Origin: Carposina sasakii
Lineage: Eukaryota > Arthropoda > Insecta > Lepidoptera > Carposinidae
Direction: 5' to 3'
Assembly (NCBI GenBank): GCA_014607495.2
Contig: CP053154.1
Span: 9,114,001 to 9,178,000, forward strand
DNA: 64,000 bases
This document shows, one piece after another, positions 26,818-38,655 of the stretch. The first letter of the stretch is position 1. Every line of letters starts with the position of its first letter. The position numbers and the translations under genes were made by a program. The notes under the pieces are model-generated. The model had not been told where the DNA came from and did no database searches. It saw only the letters and a list, made by a program, of their open reading frames with translations.

Positions 26818-26895
26818 TTACATACATACATACATAAAATCACGCCTTTATTCCTTACGGGCTAGGCAGAGCACCAAGGGCCGATAGAACCACAT
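26818..26895 (-). repeat. (TACA)n-tailed retroelement 3' end
   Basis: TACATACATACATACATAAA then ATCACGCCTTTATTCCTTAC and GGGCCGATAGAACCACAT. The same block occurs at 29314-29390 and 31163-31245. Confidence 0.7.
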
Positions 26896-26959
26896 TTTCT
26901 AAAATTATTTATAAAGAAAATGGAAAAAAATATTAATAAAGAAAATGGAAAAAAATCTT

Positions 26960-27035
26960 CACCCGAGTGGGAATCAAACCCACGACCACTGCAAACCGTG
27001 CCAGCCGCTATAACCCCTAAGCCACCGGGTCAATT
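26960..27035 (-). repeat. tRNA-like sequence, probably a SINE head
   Basis: On the minus strand an A box (TGGCTTAGGGG) and a B box (GGTTTGATTCC) are spaced as in a tRNA. The termini (ACCCG / CGGGT) can pair. The B box departs from GGTTCRANTCC at one position, and the copy sits inside a transposon, so a SINE-derived head is likelier than a working tRNA gene. Confidence 0.5.
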
Positions 27036-27339
27036 ATAATTATTATAATTTTCTATACATTTTTGTGTATTTTATACTATTCCCTCGTAAATTTTGCCCT
27101 TTTAACGTCATTGTTCATTTTACCCCAGGTGAATAGTCAACCTACCCCAAGCCTGGAGTAAGTTGACCAGTTTTTCCTTTTGTATACTATATCATAATGA
27201 ATAACGTGCATTTTTCCAGTTATTTCCAAAGCTTAATAGTCAATCTAATAACTGTACCTGTCTTTAAAATAATTAACTGTAAAGAAATAAAAATAGACAC
27301 CTCTAAGCTGAAAAGTGGTCAACTATCCCCGGTCTCCCC

Positions 27340-29176
27340 TAATCCGAAACCGAATAAATACACAGAAAAACACTTTTTACAAATCCTTTATCAACAAATG
27401 CACACTACCACTAAGAACTAGAAGGCAAAATTTTTGAGCTGAAACGCAACCACTAACGAACTGTTAACGAAACACGGTGTGAAGCAATATATACTTACTG
27501 CTTGATTAATAAGGTATATTTTAGCACGCATCGGTGCGAGAATGACAGAATAAAAACAAATATCCGAGTCGCGCTAAAATGTGTCTAATTACGTCACCGC
27601 AAAGGAACTATTGCTTTGTTCTGAGCATCTACAACGGTTCCGTTTCGGCTTCGTTCCAACTCGAGACTTTTCAAGAATTAACCCCTGGATACTCAAACCA
27701 CATAAAACCGAATAACCACACAGTTTCTCAGCACTGCTTAGGTACTAATACCCTGAATACTTAATTAGTACCTGCTGTGATACACAGTTAAATCAAATCA
27801 TCAATGATGCAGTAAGCATTTTGTTTCACATGCAGTAAATGCAGTACGAGTACCTAGTATATTGCATTTATTTCAGACTCATTTATATAATTACCTAAGG
27901 ACAATAAGATCTATGTTTATAAAGTTTATTCTGCCTATTCTTAAACTTCCCTGCTCCTACCATAGTACCATCCCATAATATGTTTAGACAATAATCTCTC
28001 TCGGGTTTGTTACCCTACTTTTGTTAATAAATGCAAATGGGGTGGTTAAAATTCTAAGTGCCTCAATAAAGTCTTAGCTGGAGATAAAGGAATCTTATAT
28101 GCTTTTATGAACCTGAAGAAGCCTTGCTTTTAATAGATCTACTCACTATGTTTTGAAATAAAACTTGGGGAAAAGGATATAAGTAGATACATACTGGTAA
28201 ACACAAAAATAGGAGCTTTGGTCAGTGAAAGCTTAGGACTTACTATATGATATTAACTTACGTGTGGCAAGAAATTGCTTATAGAGGTGATATTATATCG
28301 TTCGCGAATTGGTTTCGTAAATAGCCTTTTTCCTTTATAGCATGGGTATCGTCACCTACCTGGTTGGCACTAATTGGGAACAATCAAGGGAATTCAGCGA
28401 AGGTTGGGGTAACATTCCCCCATCTCGTACGATTTGGCAAATCGCCCCGCTATATTTAAATCCTAATCTCACTGAGTCAACGCACCCGCAGACGACAAAA
28501 ATAACAGACGTGGATGCGACAATCATATTAAAAGTTTTTAACAATGGAATGGATGTATTCATATTGTGCCTAATATTAGTTATGATTTATTCATTTCATC
28601 ATTCATGCGACACGTAACATTCCATTTTACTCCGAATTCTTATCAGGTAAGTTACGTTAGATTTCATTAAATGTTCATTTTTTTACTGTACTTATTACTA
28701 AAATTCTCTTAACTAACCATATACTGATCTAAAGATTTACAGGGGAAAATAAATAACCCTACCCTTCAGGATACTTTTAGTTATCTATTCTGAACAAACT
28801 GAAAATTAATAATTGTTTACCTTTCGAAAGCCCACATGTGTAGGCGATTTTAACGACAAAATTTAGTCATTTATTTAAAGTTTTACGGACCGTCCCACGC
28901 GTGTGGTGTCATGGATATTGATGAATAACTCTATTGTTCAGTTTTAGTTGTCTTGTCATCATAACCGGAGCTGCCATCCCAGCACGTACTTTGCCATTTA
29001 AAACTTCCTTAAAACTCTAGTATACATATGTATTTGCTATAATACGTATTTTAGGTACATTGGCCATTGAATACGTGTGGATTGATAAGGATCGTATCCG
29101 CAATGTTTTATATCTATTGCCTAGTTGGTCATTTTAAAAGTTTCTCTAGTTATGTAAATCGATACGTACTCGTAAG
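27340..29176. other. non-coding stretch
   Basis: AT-rich. A 91-residue plus-strand frame at 28342-28617 has a hydrophobic C-terminal run (MDVFILCLILVMIYSF) but no start context, splice sites or known motif. I do not call it. Confidence 0.45.
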
Positions 29177-29184
29177 TACATAAT

Positions 29185-30011
29185 CAGTGCCGGATTAAGC
29201 CTGCGCGGGGCCAGTAGCAGATTCTTTCAAGGGGCCCTTGGTTTGCTTTAGGTTCTCATGTTTAGGGGTATTAAATAAAACAAAACTGTTAGGTACAAAT
29301 AAACTTTTCTGCATTTACATACATACATATAATCACGCCTTTATCCCTTACGAGGTAGGCAGAGCACCAAGGGCCGATAGAACCACATGGTGTCACTGTC
29401 ATTGCTTAAAAACGCGAAATAGGTTACAATCGGGTAGACATTATCAAGAATTTTTGGAATTTACGAGTCCCATAATTGAAAAGCGAAAGACTGCTCAGTT
29501 ATACATATAATAAATGCACGAGCAGAGTGAAAGCGAAATTTTTTCTCATATTTTGCCCCGCCTGCAGCGAGACATTGCAACTACTTTAGTTACCTATTTA
29601 CTACCTAAAATTCAAGTTCTACCAAGAAATTATGACTATTGACAAAACAACCGCGAGCGGAGCGAGCACGAAGTTAGGACCACTTGTACTGATCTAAATT
29701 TTGCATCTCAAACTCAAAAAAAAGCACCTTGTTCTCGTAAAATTATGAAATTGCCTAAGCTGACCTAAACCACAGGCGTCTCCGTATCCGCGTTTGGCAA
29801 ATAACCTAATAAAAGTAGGATAGGCTGGACACGATATTATAAGGCTTGATTATGCCTGGCTTTATCCTTTATAACGCCTACCTACAAACCTACAAAGGCA
29901 TGATTTTTTTTAAATCACTGTCCGATACGAGTAGGCATTGGAGCGCGGGGCCCCCCAAGGCGCGGGGCCTGTAGCATTTGCTACTCTTGCTATATGGCTA
30001 ATCCGGCACTG
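29185..30011. mobile_element. hAT-type element, 827 bp, 8-bp target duplication
   Basis: Exact 8-bp repeats TACATAAT flank it (29177-29184 and 30012-30019). The ends are CAGTGCCGGATTAAGCC and, in reverse, CAGTGCCGGATTAGCC. GC-rich subterminal runs (GCGCGGGGCC) occur at both ends. It contains a (TACA)n-tailed retro fragment at 29314-29390 and no transposase. Non-autonomous hAT derivative. Confidence 0.85.
29314..29395 (-). repeat. (TACA)n-tailed retroelement 3' end
   Basis: TACATACATACATATAATCA, CGCCTTTATCCCTTACGAGG, GCCGATAGAACCACATGGTG. Nested in the 29.2-30.0 kb hAT element, so it inserted later than that element. Confidence 0.7.
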
Positions 30012-30341
30012 TACATAATACAACATAATTTTAACTACCTACTCGTACCTACATAATATCGTAATCGGTTAATAATACCGTGCTCCCATCGCCCTTAAAA
30101 AAGTAATATATATTTTCAACACTAAAGTAAATCATTTATCCCAATAACCTATATCTGTATCGTACTCGCAGTAAATACTATCACTAGGTAGTTCAGAATA
30201 AAAATTTCAAACATTACATAAGAATAGTATTTAATAAACAATTGTTTGGCAATGTTTCATGTAATGTAATTAATTGTTTAGGTTACCTAAACGACGTCGA
30301 CACTACGGTGTCCCTAAGAAATTCTGCTCTAAATCACTCCT

Positions 30342-30582
30342 AATGCCTTGATCACACGTACTTAGTAAACGGGCGAGACAGTGAACTCGGCCGAGTGCTC
30401 GGTTCATCTGAACAATTTGACGAGTACTCGGCCGAGTGCTATGACGGTCAGAGTGGCAAGACAGTAACTCGGACCCTGTTCTATTTACTAGGCTGAGTGA
30501 GCTACTCGCCCACGTCACTGTCTCGGCTGAGAATCATTTTACTGTCTCGCCCGTTTACTCGGTAGATGTGATCAAAGCATTA
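30342..30582. mobile_element. MITE, about 240 bp, GC-rich inverted ends
   Basis: TAATGCCTTGATCACA at the left faces TGTGATCAAAGCATTA at the right. Inner arms AGTAAACGGGCGAGACAGT and ACTGTCTCGCCCGTTTACT pair exactly. Several ACTCGGCCGAGTGCT palindromes fill the middle. TA may be the target duplication. Non-coding. Confidence 0.75.
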
Positions 30583-31160
30583 CGTATTATCCACGATTTA
30601 TGACAAAATTTTTAATAATTGTTAGTTAGCTTGTATGACGTTTTTTTATGATTTCGTTGGGCACAAATGATTTGCTAATCACGTAATTTTAACTGTTGAC
30701 TGGAATAAATCTTTGTTAGATATAAGCTCGCCTTTGTACATTATCTCATCTTTGTGTTTTCTATGTACAATAAGGAATATGAATATTGTTTAGTTAATGA
30801 ATGTCAAGTCTAATGGATCATAGGGTATCTCTTGATTAAACAGTTGTCTGCGGCCAATGAGATTAATTGACATGGATTAAAAGGTCCTAATGCATAACCA
30901 TAGAGAAGTCGACCAGATATTACAGCTAGCTATAGCTAATAAGTGACCTACGTATGTCTCAAATTATCCTAAAATAAATCAGCCTAACGCTAATGGGATT
31001 TTAGTTCGTCACAAATTTTCCTAATTCGTCTAAGTCTAATACCTACTAAAAATAGACTAATCTATCCAATTAACTGTAATATTGTAAATACGGATACCTA
31101 AAACCTCGCACTTGGAAAAGTAAACCTATAAAACCTGTAAAAGTAAAAAATAGGTACCTA
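30583..31160. other. AT-rich non-coding stretch
   Basis: Nothing recognised. Confidence 0.5.
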
Positions 31161-31162
31161 GA

Positions 31163-31250
31163 TTTACATACATACATATAATCACGCCTTTATCCCTTAC
31201 GGGGTAGGCAGAGCACCAAGGGCTGATAGGACCACATGGTGCCACTTCTG
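31163..31250 (-). repeat. (TACA)n-tailed retroelement 3' end
   Basis: TACATACATACATATAATCA, CGCCTTTATCCCTTACGGGG, GCTGATAGGACCACATGGTG. Third copy of the block at 26.8 and 29.3 kb. Confidence 0.7.
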
Positions 31251-31382
31251 ACCATTTTTTTAGGGTATAGTTGAGATGTACAAGTTCGGTTAGTAGTAGT
31301 AGTAGCCTAGATTTACGATGGTCTATATATTTCTATAAGTGGAAAGGAAACGAGTGAATGGGCATTAATGGTCACACGTAAA

Positions 31383-31537
31383 TTTATAGAGAATACAATC
31401 CCGGGATCCCGATTTTCGGTAGAATTTACACCATAGTTAGGACTTTTCTAGTAATTTTCATTTGTACTCAAATTCCGGGATTGACATTAATCCCGAAATC
31501 CCGGGATTGGAACTAATGGCCGGGATTGCATTCTCTA
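31383..31537. mobile_element. hAT-type MITE, 155 bp, 8-bp target duplication
   Basis: Flanked by CACGTAAA on both sides (31375-31382 and 31538-31545). The ends are TAGAGAATACAATCCCGGG (left, a few bases in) and, in reverse, TAGAGAATGCAATCCCGG. Internal AATCCCGGGATT-type palindromes occur. Too short to code. Confidence 0.85.
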
Positions 31538-31639
31538 CACGTAAAGCATCATATCTACGATCTTCGCTTTTACACTATAAAAAAGGAGTCTTTTGATTGG
31601 TGTACCACCCAACACTCCCATGTCAAGAAACATATTACG

Positions 31640-31955
31640 ACACCAGCGGCCCCGGCCGACTTCGTCCGCGCGTCGTGAACTTTCGAATTTCCAGTATTTC
31701 CTATTCCCGTGGAAATTCCGGAAAACTTTCTTATCGGATATGTGCTTCATACCAAGAACACACCCTTGAAGATTCAGGTCGCTACGATCAGCGGTCCGTC
31801 AGTCATTCAGGATAAACCATTTTATATGTCGTCATCATCGTTATCAGCCTATTGGTGCAGTCCACTGCTGGACGTAGGCCTCCCCCAGGGCACGCCACAA
31901 GGCTGTGTACTGCCATGGGGGTTTTTGCCAATTTTATATGTAGGTAAATATCTTT
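31640..31955 (+). repeat. 'CCCGTGGGAATT' family copy followed by a LINE 3' fragment
   Basis: 31650-31830 holds CGACTTCGTCCGCGCG, ATTCCCGTGGAAATTCCGG, TTATCGGATATGTGCTTC and CATTCAGGATAAACCATTTT. 31846-31920 is the GCCTATTGGTGCAGTCCACT / GCTGGACGTAGGCCTCCCCC block shared with 3650 and 11400. Non-coding. Confidence 0.65.
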
Positions 31956-32173
31956 AGTATCCAGGTAAACGTAGGTAATGAAAACTTCAAAGGACCCTAA
32001 TTACAAACGAGTAGAAATTAGCCGCTGTCGATTACTACAGTATATTTAGTATCTACCAACCTACCACGTTAAAGGCCCTACATATGAAAAGATTATACGG
32101 CCGTTAACCTTTCTAAAATTAACACTTAGCTATTCCCGCGGAGGGCTGGCGTCAAGCAGGCAGCCAGCCGTAA

Positions 32174-32587
32174 AGCGCAGGCCACACCGCCAGCGGGCGG
32201 GCGGAGCGAGCTAGGCGAGAGAAGGAATAGGTACGACCGAAAACTACGGACGGGCGAGCGAGCGGGCGGAGCGGGTGAACCGGGCGGAGCGGGTGCGGAT
32301 GGGAGAGCGAGAGGATAGCGTCGACTAGTCCGAATACTCGAAACGGGGAGGACGTGCGAACGAACCGAGCGAGCGAGCTGGCGGGTGAGCGAAGCTAGCG
32401 AAGCGGGCACGCCTAACGAGGTGAACGAGTAGCTTCGCTGGAATCTTTGGATATTTCGTTAGCTTCGCTCGCATCGCTGACGTAGGTTAGTCGGTAGCTC
32501 GCGGTGTGAACCGAAGTATGTAAAGAGGTAAAACGATGTCCGCCCGCCTAGCTCGCTCGCCCGCCGGCTGGCGGTGTGGCCTGCGCT
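32174..32587. mobile_element. PIF/Harbinger-type MITE, 414 bp, very GC-rich
   Basis: Terminal AGCGCAGGCCACACCGCCAG faces CTGGCGGTGTGGCCTGCGCT. The flanks are TAA and TTA, close to the TWA target of PIF/Harbinger. Its right 250 bp match, in reverse, the left part of the larger element at 43511-44318 (GCTTCGCTCGCATCGCTG, GGTGTGAACCGAAGTATG). The interior is full of GCGAGCGAGC-type runs. A 94-residue minus-strand frame across it is compositional only. Confidence 0.85.
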
Positions 32588-34077
32588 TTAATTGCGAAAT
32601 CTCCGGCAATGTAAGTTTCGAAAGTAACCATATTGCGCCGACCCCATAAATAACGGGATAAGGGCAGGAAGTTTATGAGATGTTGATGATCGATCATTTA
32701 TTCTTGTGACGGAACGAGATAAAGACGTGCTCAAATTCATGTAAGTAAAATTTCTACTTGCCATACGGGTGACGTCAGACTGACAAAAATCGATTTATTG
32801 ATCGTCGATCAAACATACACCATCGATTTGACAACATCTTCGACTTCGGGGAAGGTCCCCAGGTAAGGTAAGGTACATAAGGCAGTAAGTAAGTAGAATA
32901 TACTAAACAGCTGTCGGTACCTACATGCAGATAAATGGCAACTTAGGGCAGGACAGTGTGATACAAGTTATTGTGCGGAAAGTTTGTTAGCACTCTCGAA
33001 GTCAACAATAGCGAACGCTAGAGTAAACGCTACGAGCGACTGCACACAAATGGGCAGGCGGAAAGCGACAAGCAAGCAAGTCACTGTTCTCCCGTTAAAA
33101 CCCAGGACAGTACCTAAGTAGTAACTTTAAAACAAGTACAATGACCTGAATCGGGTGATTTGTGAAAAAAGAACATAGGTACTGTCGAATTGAGAAACTT
33201 CTCCCTTTATGGAGTCGATAAAAACGGTCAAAGTGGAAATTACTTGGTAGTTGCACACGAGTAACTAGACGTTTTCTAACTTGTTAATTAACTTACTAAC
33301 ATCAAATACTATCACATTCGTTTTTAAATGTATAACTAGGGTGCATTCCCATTATGTCGTGACATTAGATAATCGTATATTTTTTTAATGTCCTAGTTTA
33401 TATACAATTAGCTCACATTAGTTCGCGCATGTGGCCACTAGATGTTGCTTAGTCCGAGTTAGAACACGATATGGTTGTCTTTAATGTGTTCCATTAGGTC
33501 ATCTGAATTTTTATATGAGTGAGGTTGCACCTGCATCATCTCATTCGATAAAGGAAGGGAACACGCGCGGCGTTTCCAAACTGTAATTTTGCAATTTTGC
33601 ATGCGCTCATATTAAAAAAAAGTGAACACCCATCTAAAAATTCAGGAGCCGCCAGTGATCTCTAGTATTAAAATTGACCGTTAGTTGGTGATTCGAATCG
33701 AATTATCATAACAGAAATGTGTGAACTTACATGATTGTGTGTACACTGGTTTTAATTTAACGTTAGCGTCTCTACTTAGTTTGTGAATTTAACGCACAGA
33801 ATAACTTATACTTAGTACCTACTACATACATATAATGGTATGCATATAGGTTTACATATAGGTTTATTACCCCAATAGAACGGGGCCCGCACAGGGCAAG
33901 GGAGTGATTCCCCAGATTACCTACATTAAACCTAGCGTATTGTACCGAGCAGCCATGATAAATTTGTCCCGGTACTATAAAAGTAGATGGACTCCTTTCT
34001 TAGTACTGAAGTGATCGTTGCAAATAATGTTAGTCGTGGAAATGAAGCAGTGTATGTACCAAAGTAGGTTTATATAC
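32588..34077. other. non-coding stretch with a LINE-tail relic
   Basis: 32625-32700 carries ATTGCGCCGACCCCATAAAT and GGGATAAGGGCAGGAAG, a retroelement 3' motif also in the 10.7-13.0 kb complex (11200-11240, 12088-12115). The remainder is unrecognised. Confidence 0.45.
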
Positions 34078-34475
34078 AGAATGATTTTTGGTCGTCAACG
34101 TTCCCGAAAACTACGGAATCTCCTCATCATCACGATCATTTTTCTCCATGGAAGCATACCTGGGAAGTGTCTGGTTCCCAAAATATTAGGGTCCAAAGTT
34201 GAGTAAATTGACTGCGTTTTTCTGCATAAATGCACATAGTCACACGTAGCAAAATTTTTTCACGAGAAATAATTAATATCTGTCCATGAAAAAACTAGCA
34301 TAAACACTGGACACAAAAATTTCGCCCGATCAAGTAATTATTATTATTTTCTTTTTTCAAAAAAATTACATCGTTTCCCAGCATTTTTTTGGCATAAACT
34401 TATTTTATTTAATCTATAGAGTACGTACACTTCGTTAAGGATGGCAACAAAAAAACATCCTGTATATATATGCGT
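34078..34475 (-). mobile_element. 'ACAGGATG' repeat family, copy 2
   Basis: Reverse of the 18.3-kb copy: GGTCGTCAACGTTCCCGAAA, GGAAGCATACCTGGGAAGTG, AATAATTAATATCTGTCCAT, TTTGGCATAAACTTATTTTA, ending AAAAAACATCCTGTATA. It keeps both termini and is slightly diverged. Non-coding. Confidence 0.7.
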
Positions 34476-35100
34476 ACAAAGTTTAACAAATGCAATACAC
34501 AGCTCTTACTTAGGCACCACGTTAAAAGCTTCATAGATAGGTACCTACTGAATAAATTAAAAATACCTATGCCATTTTATTTGTCAAAGCCATTGGTATA
34601 GGCCTCGGTATAGGTAGGTATTGCTTCGAATTAATAGATATTCCCCCTAACAAAGTGACCCTCTTAATTAAGTAAGTACCTAACAATGAAGTATATTTAT
34701 AACGGAGTCAAAACACTGTTTAACATAATCTGCAATTTTTGACGTGAAACGTCTTTAAAATCGCGCCGACACATACGGGTACCAGGTTTAAAAACTGGAC
34801 CGTAACGAAAAGGTCTATATCATCGTACCTTAATAATTAAAAAACTATTGGTCTTAGAAACAAAAATGTGGTGTAAATATTTCACTTATATAGTCAGCTC
34901 GCTGTTATGACATTGAGTTCGTGTCGGGGTCAAGCGGGGGGGCGGGGGAGGGATACTGTGATAACTGTGCGAAACCGGCGCTCGCGCTTGTTTCTATTCA
35001 GTGTAACTCGTGACTCCGACTTTATAGCGTGGTGATTCTTTCGTGTGTTTGTCAAGTTTATTTGAACCGATTGATTTATACAAAAATAAGTGTAATTTGG
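34476..35100. other. non-coding stretch with a possible promoter patch
   Basis: 34915-35060 is GC-rich (a run of G with GGGGGAGGG, then GCGCTCGCGCTTG) and followed by an initiator-like TTCAGTGT near 35000. No exon could be followed from it, because repeat sequence starts at about 35110. Confidence 0.35.
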
Positions 35101-35104
35101 ACAG

Positions 35105-35325
35105 TATTTATATCTATACTAATATTATAAAGCTGAAGAGTTTGTTTGTTTGTTTGTTTGAACGCGCTAATCTCAGGAACTACTGGTCTGATTTGAAAAA
35201 TTCTTTCAGTGTTAGATAGCCCATTTACCAAGGAAGGCTACAGTCTATACAACAACCTGCCCGGCTTCGCACGGGTACAACGCCCCCTCACGCGGACGAA
35301 GTCGTGGGCGGCTGCTATTTAAAAT
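35105..35325 (+). repeat. abundant lepidopteran interspersed repeat
   Basis: TATACTAATATTATAAAGCT, (TTTG)n at 35140-35160, AACTACTGGTCTGATTTGAA, GTTAGATAGCCCATTTACCA and finally CGCGGACGAAGTCGTGGGCG. Fragments of the same repeat occur near 62460-62790 and 61060-61255. Non-coding. Confidence 0.7.
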
Positions 35326-38320
35326 AACCAGAAAGTGACAATAAATATATAAACATTTGCTATGTATTTTATGTTTCTATTACGTACCTGTTCTTTTTTT
35401 ATTAAAATACTTAAAACAGCGTCCATCTTGTTTTCATTTCAATCTTTTACTTTAAAAGCGATTCGCTAACATAGACGTTTCACGTTAAAACCAACGGCCG
35501 TGTGCCCCGACACAGCCCCACCCGCTTTTTCTTTATTCTTTATTGCACATACACAAAAAGAAATATGGCATACAACAATAAAGAAGAGATGCATGTACAA
35601 TGGCAAGCTTATCTCTACCAGAGATCTCTTCCAGCAAGCCAAGCAAGTAAAGAGAAATTGTTAACAACAGGGTAACATCATCGTAAAAGCTATATAAATA
35701 TTAACAATGATAGACTGGAGACTTTCCCTGCAGTTCGGCTACAGTAGCGATTTTTAACAAGTTCATCCCACACCGTGGTATGTCAAATGGAACGGTCGAT
35801 CCAGTTCGAACCGGTATTAATAAGAGATATCCAGAAAACAACGATTAAGGAAGACATATCACATAAGCTTACTTTTTCCCAATTTTATAGTTTACTATAT
35901 AGAATAATTTAATAATAATGGTATTTACAAAATGCCCTTACTAAATTATTCTAACGACTTGAACGAAATTTTGGAAAAAATATCTCTCCGCCCTTGTCGT
36001 TGCTAGCACTACATCTAACTAAGTACTTAGTTACCTACCTTCTAATTTTAAGCCTAATATGAAAAGAACGTAACGTATGAAAACTATTATTTATTATTAA
36101 TACAAAGTTATATTATCTACATTTTCTACTTTTAACAAAAGCTATAAAAGTTTCTGCCGATTTTAAATACCTGGATAAAAATTAAATACTTCCTTATGTT
36201 TATTTATATTAAACGTGTGAGTACCTAATAAACTTATCTACTAAGTACTTAAGTATGTCTTATAAGCAAAAGTACTTACCTACCAACAAAAAAAAACTTA
36301 GATTCACAATAAAAAATAAAAGAAAATCATCACAAAACAATAATAAAATCACGATATAATTTGGAAAATTCAAAAGTTGTTTAAAAGCACTTTCAAGTGG
36401 GAACGTATTCGAGTGGGTGTCCACTGAAAGACCGAACGGTAACGCCTGCACCCTCCGCGATTCCGACACCGACTGACTGAAGCTGAAGCAAGCTGAACCG
36501 AAGCCAAATTGAAAAAAATACTTTACTGAATTAACGTCACATTCATACTTACATATAAACCAACTATACATTTTAACCCATCTACAAATTATATCAAATA
36601 CCTAGCTAATACATAAGTTAGGTACCTACCTACAGCCCCAAATCTATTCGCCTTCGTGAAGATCCAATAGATTCCTGGATGGAAACTGCGGTAAACGATG
36701 CCATTTTTTTTAAATAATCGGATAGGGTGGTGGAGTGAGCGGATTTGATGGCCGGCAATAAAGGCTTTAGTTCTCGAGACAGCCTGGGGATATACGGCTG
36801 AATTGCCAGAGATAACTTCGACCTACATTTAGATAAGAAAAAAATTATATGATTACGCGCGGTACATATTCCATTTCAACTCCTTTTTCTCTTTCTGCGC
36901 CGGAAGACCTTGCCCCACCCTGACTCGAAGATGCAATTAGGTAGATTTTTTGTATCTACTATTAGTTAACAAAATTAAATATTTATTGCTTAAATTACAA
37001 AATTAAAATTAGGCGTTCCCAAACTAACCCCCTTTTTTGATTACCTACTTAAAGTTCTCATTAAATTTGCAATACATGATGGGCATTTTTCCACTAGACG
37101 ACACGACATGACCACGACACGATTACCTACGGCTTTTTTGGAAGCAAAAATGTAATAAATAGTTTTTCCACTAGACGACGATCACGACACGGCCTCCCCC
37201 TATTAGATGACGAAAAACCGTGGTCGACGCGGCGTAGACAAGAGACAAGACTATTACCAACTCTAGAAAAAACTTTCAAACTCTATTATTGTATTGTATT
37301 ATTGTCTCAATTATTGTACCTATCTACTACTCTCTGACTACTCTACGCTTTTTTTTCGAGAAGCTCAAGTAAAAAGTATCTACTACTTAGATATCTAGCT
37401 TAGATTATTTACACTCTAAGGTATCTAGTAAAAATTTCGCGCTTGCTACGCCTTGCTTTTAAATTCTTCAAGACATTTATAAGTAGGTATTAATACTTTA
37501 GCAATTGGTTATTAAAAAATTGTCGGTAGAGGCCACTGAGGAGCCCACAGAGCCTGCATTTTCCGAAAGTATTGATCAACTTACATAAGTACCTACCTTA
37601 CTTACTAACAAATAGACACGGTTGTTATTCCGTAACTACCTTAGTTAGGATCGTAAGGAAGATAGTAGTAGGTAGGTCGCCTTGTATGCCTGACTCTGCC
37701 TGCATGCAAACATAGGACGCTTAACTGCACGCCTACACAGCCTGAATTTTGTGGATAGACGATAATTATTTATAGTGGGCTGACGGGCTATATTCCTGCA
37801 GCAAGGTATACTCTACTAAAAATTATTTACACACGTAGGGTAGGTAAGACCTTTGTAATTTATGTGGTAATTTCACATCAGCAAATAACCGAATGAGCAA
37901 CATACATAACGAAACCGCATTAAGTATTTTATTTTCTAACACTTTAGCACCAACTAGGCTGCACGATTCACTTTGTCGTTCTTGACATTGTCTAACGCAA
38001 GAAAAAAATTAAGAAGTAAAATTCAGTGTTGCCAACTAAGCGTGTTTGGCAACCTTTGGAGAAATATGAAAAAAATGGTGTAGTATTTACACTCACAAAC
38101 TAAGTAGAGATGTTTACACTTTTTAGGTCGTATTTTCTCCTCATCGCTCAATAAAATGATGCAGCTGAAAAATCTAGTAAAAGATTGTACAGGGGATGGA
38201 AATGGAGTCTATCATCGTTACATGTTACTGTATGTATACCAAATGTTTGATATTGAATAAATTTTATTATTATTATTCCCTTTATTTATTATTATTTTTC
38301 TTATTCTTTTTAAATTTTAA
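35326..38320. other. long non-coding stretch
   Basis: Includes a reverse retroelement-tail-like segment at 35525-35650 (CTTTATTGCACATACACAAA). A GC-richer patch at 36390-36490 has, on the minus strand, a doubled initiator-like CAGTCAGTC. A local repeat of TTTTTCCACTAGACGACG occurs at 37087 and 37168. No gene supported. Confidence 0.4.
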
Positions 38321-38324
38321 ATAA

Positions 38325-38655
38325 AGTAAGTTTATGGCAAAAAAAATGCTGGGATTGTTTTTTTTTTGAAAAAATTTTTTTAGTTACTTGATCGGGCGAA
38401 ATTTATAGTGACCAGTTTATGCCAGTTTATGCTTGTTTTTTCATAGACAGATATTAATTATTTCTCGTGAAAAAATCTTGCTACACGTGTTAATGTGCAT
38501 TTATGCAGAAAACGCAGTCTATTTACTCAACTTTGGACCCTAATATTTTGGAAACCAGACACTTCCCAGGTATGCTTCCATGGAAAAAAATGATCGTGAT
38601 GATGAAGAGATTCCGTAGTTTTCGGGAACGTTGACGACCAAAATTAACCCGGTAT
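38325..38655 (+). mobile_element. 'ACAGGATG' repeat family, copy 3 (partial)
   Basis: AAAGTAAGTTTATGGCAAAA, ATGCTGGGATTG, ATAGACAGATATTAATTATT, ACTTCCCAGGTATGCTTCCA, ATTCCGTAGTTTTCGGGAAC. The left terminus is missing. Non-coding. Confidence 0.7.

Larger units (their letters stand above)
26198..27339. mobile_element. inverted-repeat DNA element flanked by TA, 1142 bp
   Basis: Ends GGGGAGACCGGGGATGG (26198 on) and CCCCGGTCTCCCC (27327-27339), with TA immediately outside both. A TA target fits Tc1/mariner-like or related insertion. Inner copies of the end motif occur (GGGGCTGGTTGACC at 26587; GTTGACC / GGTCAAC pairs). No transposase frame. It carries a (TACA)n-tailed SINE/LINE end (26820-26890) and a tRNA-like block (26960-27035). 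Confidence 0.75.

Noticed and set aside
26960..27035. A functional tRNA gene on the minus strand
   Set aside because: A and B boxes are present, but the B box is imperfect and the copy sits inside a transposon; I treat it as a SINE head.
28342..28617. A 91-residue plus-strand frame with a possible membrane segment
   Set aside because: No recognisable domain; codons look compositional and no flanking exons were found.
32126..32410. A 94-residue minus-strand frame rich in Pro, Arg and Ser
   Set aside because: It lies in the GC-rich Harbinger MITE; the composition follows from GCGAGCGAGC-type runs.
36260..36571. A 103-residue minus-strand frame with hydrophobic C-terminal stretch
   Set aside because: AT-rich DNA read as Phe/Leu; no signal peptide, start context or homologous motif.
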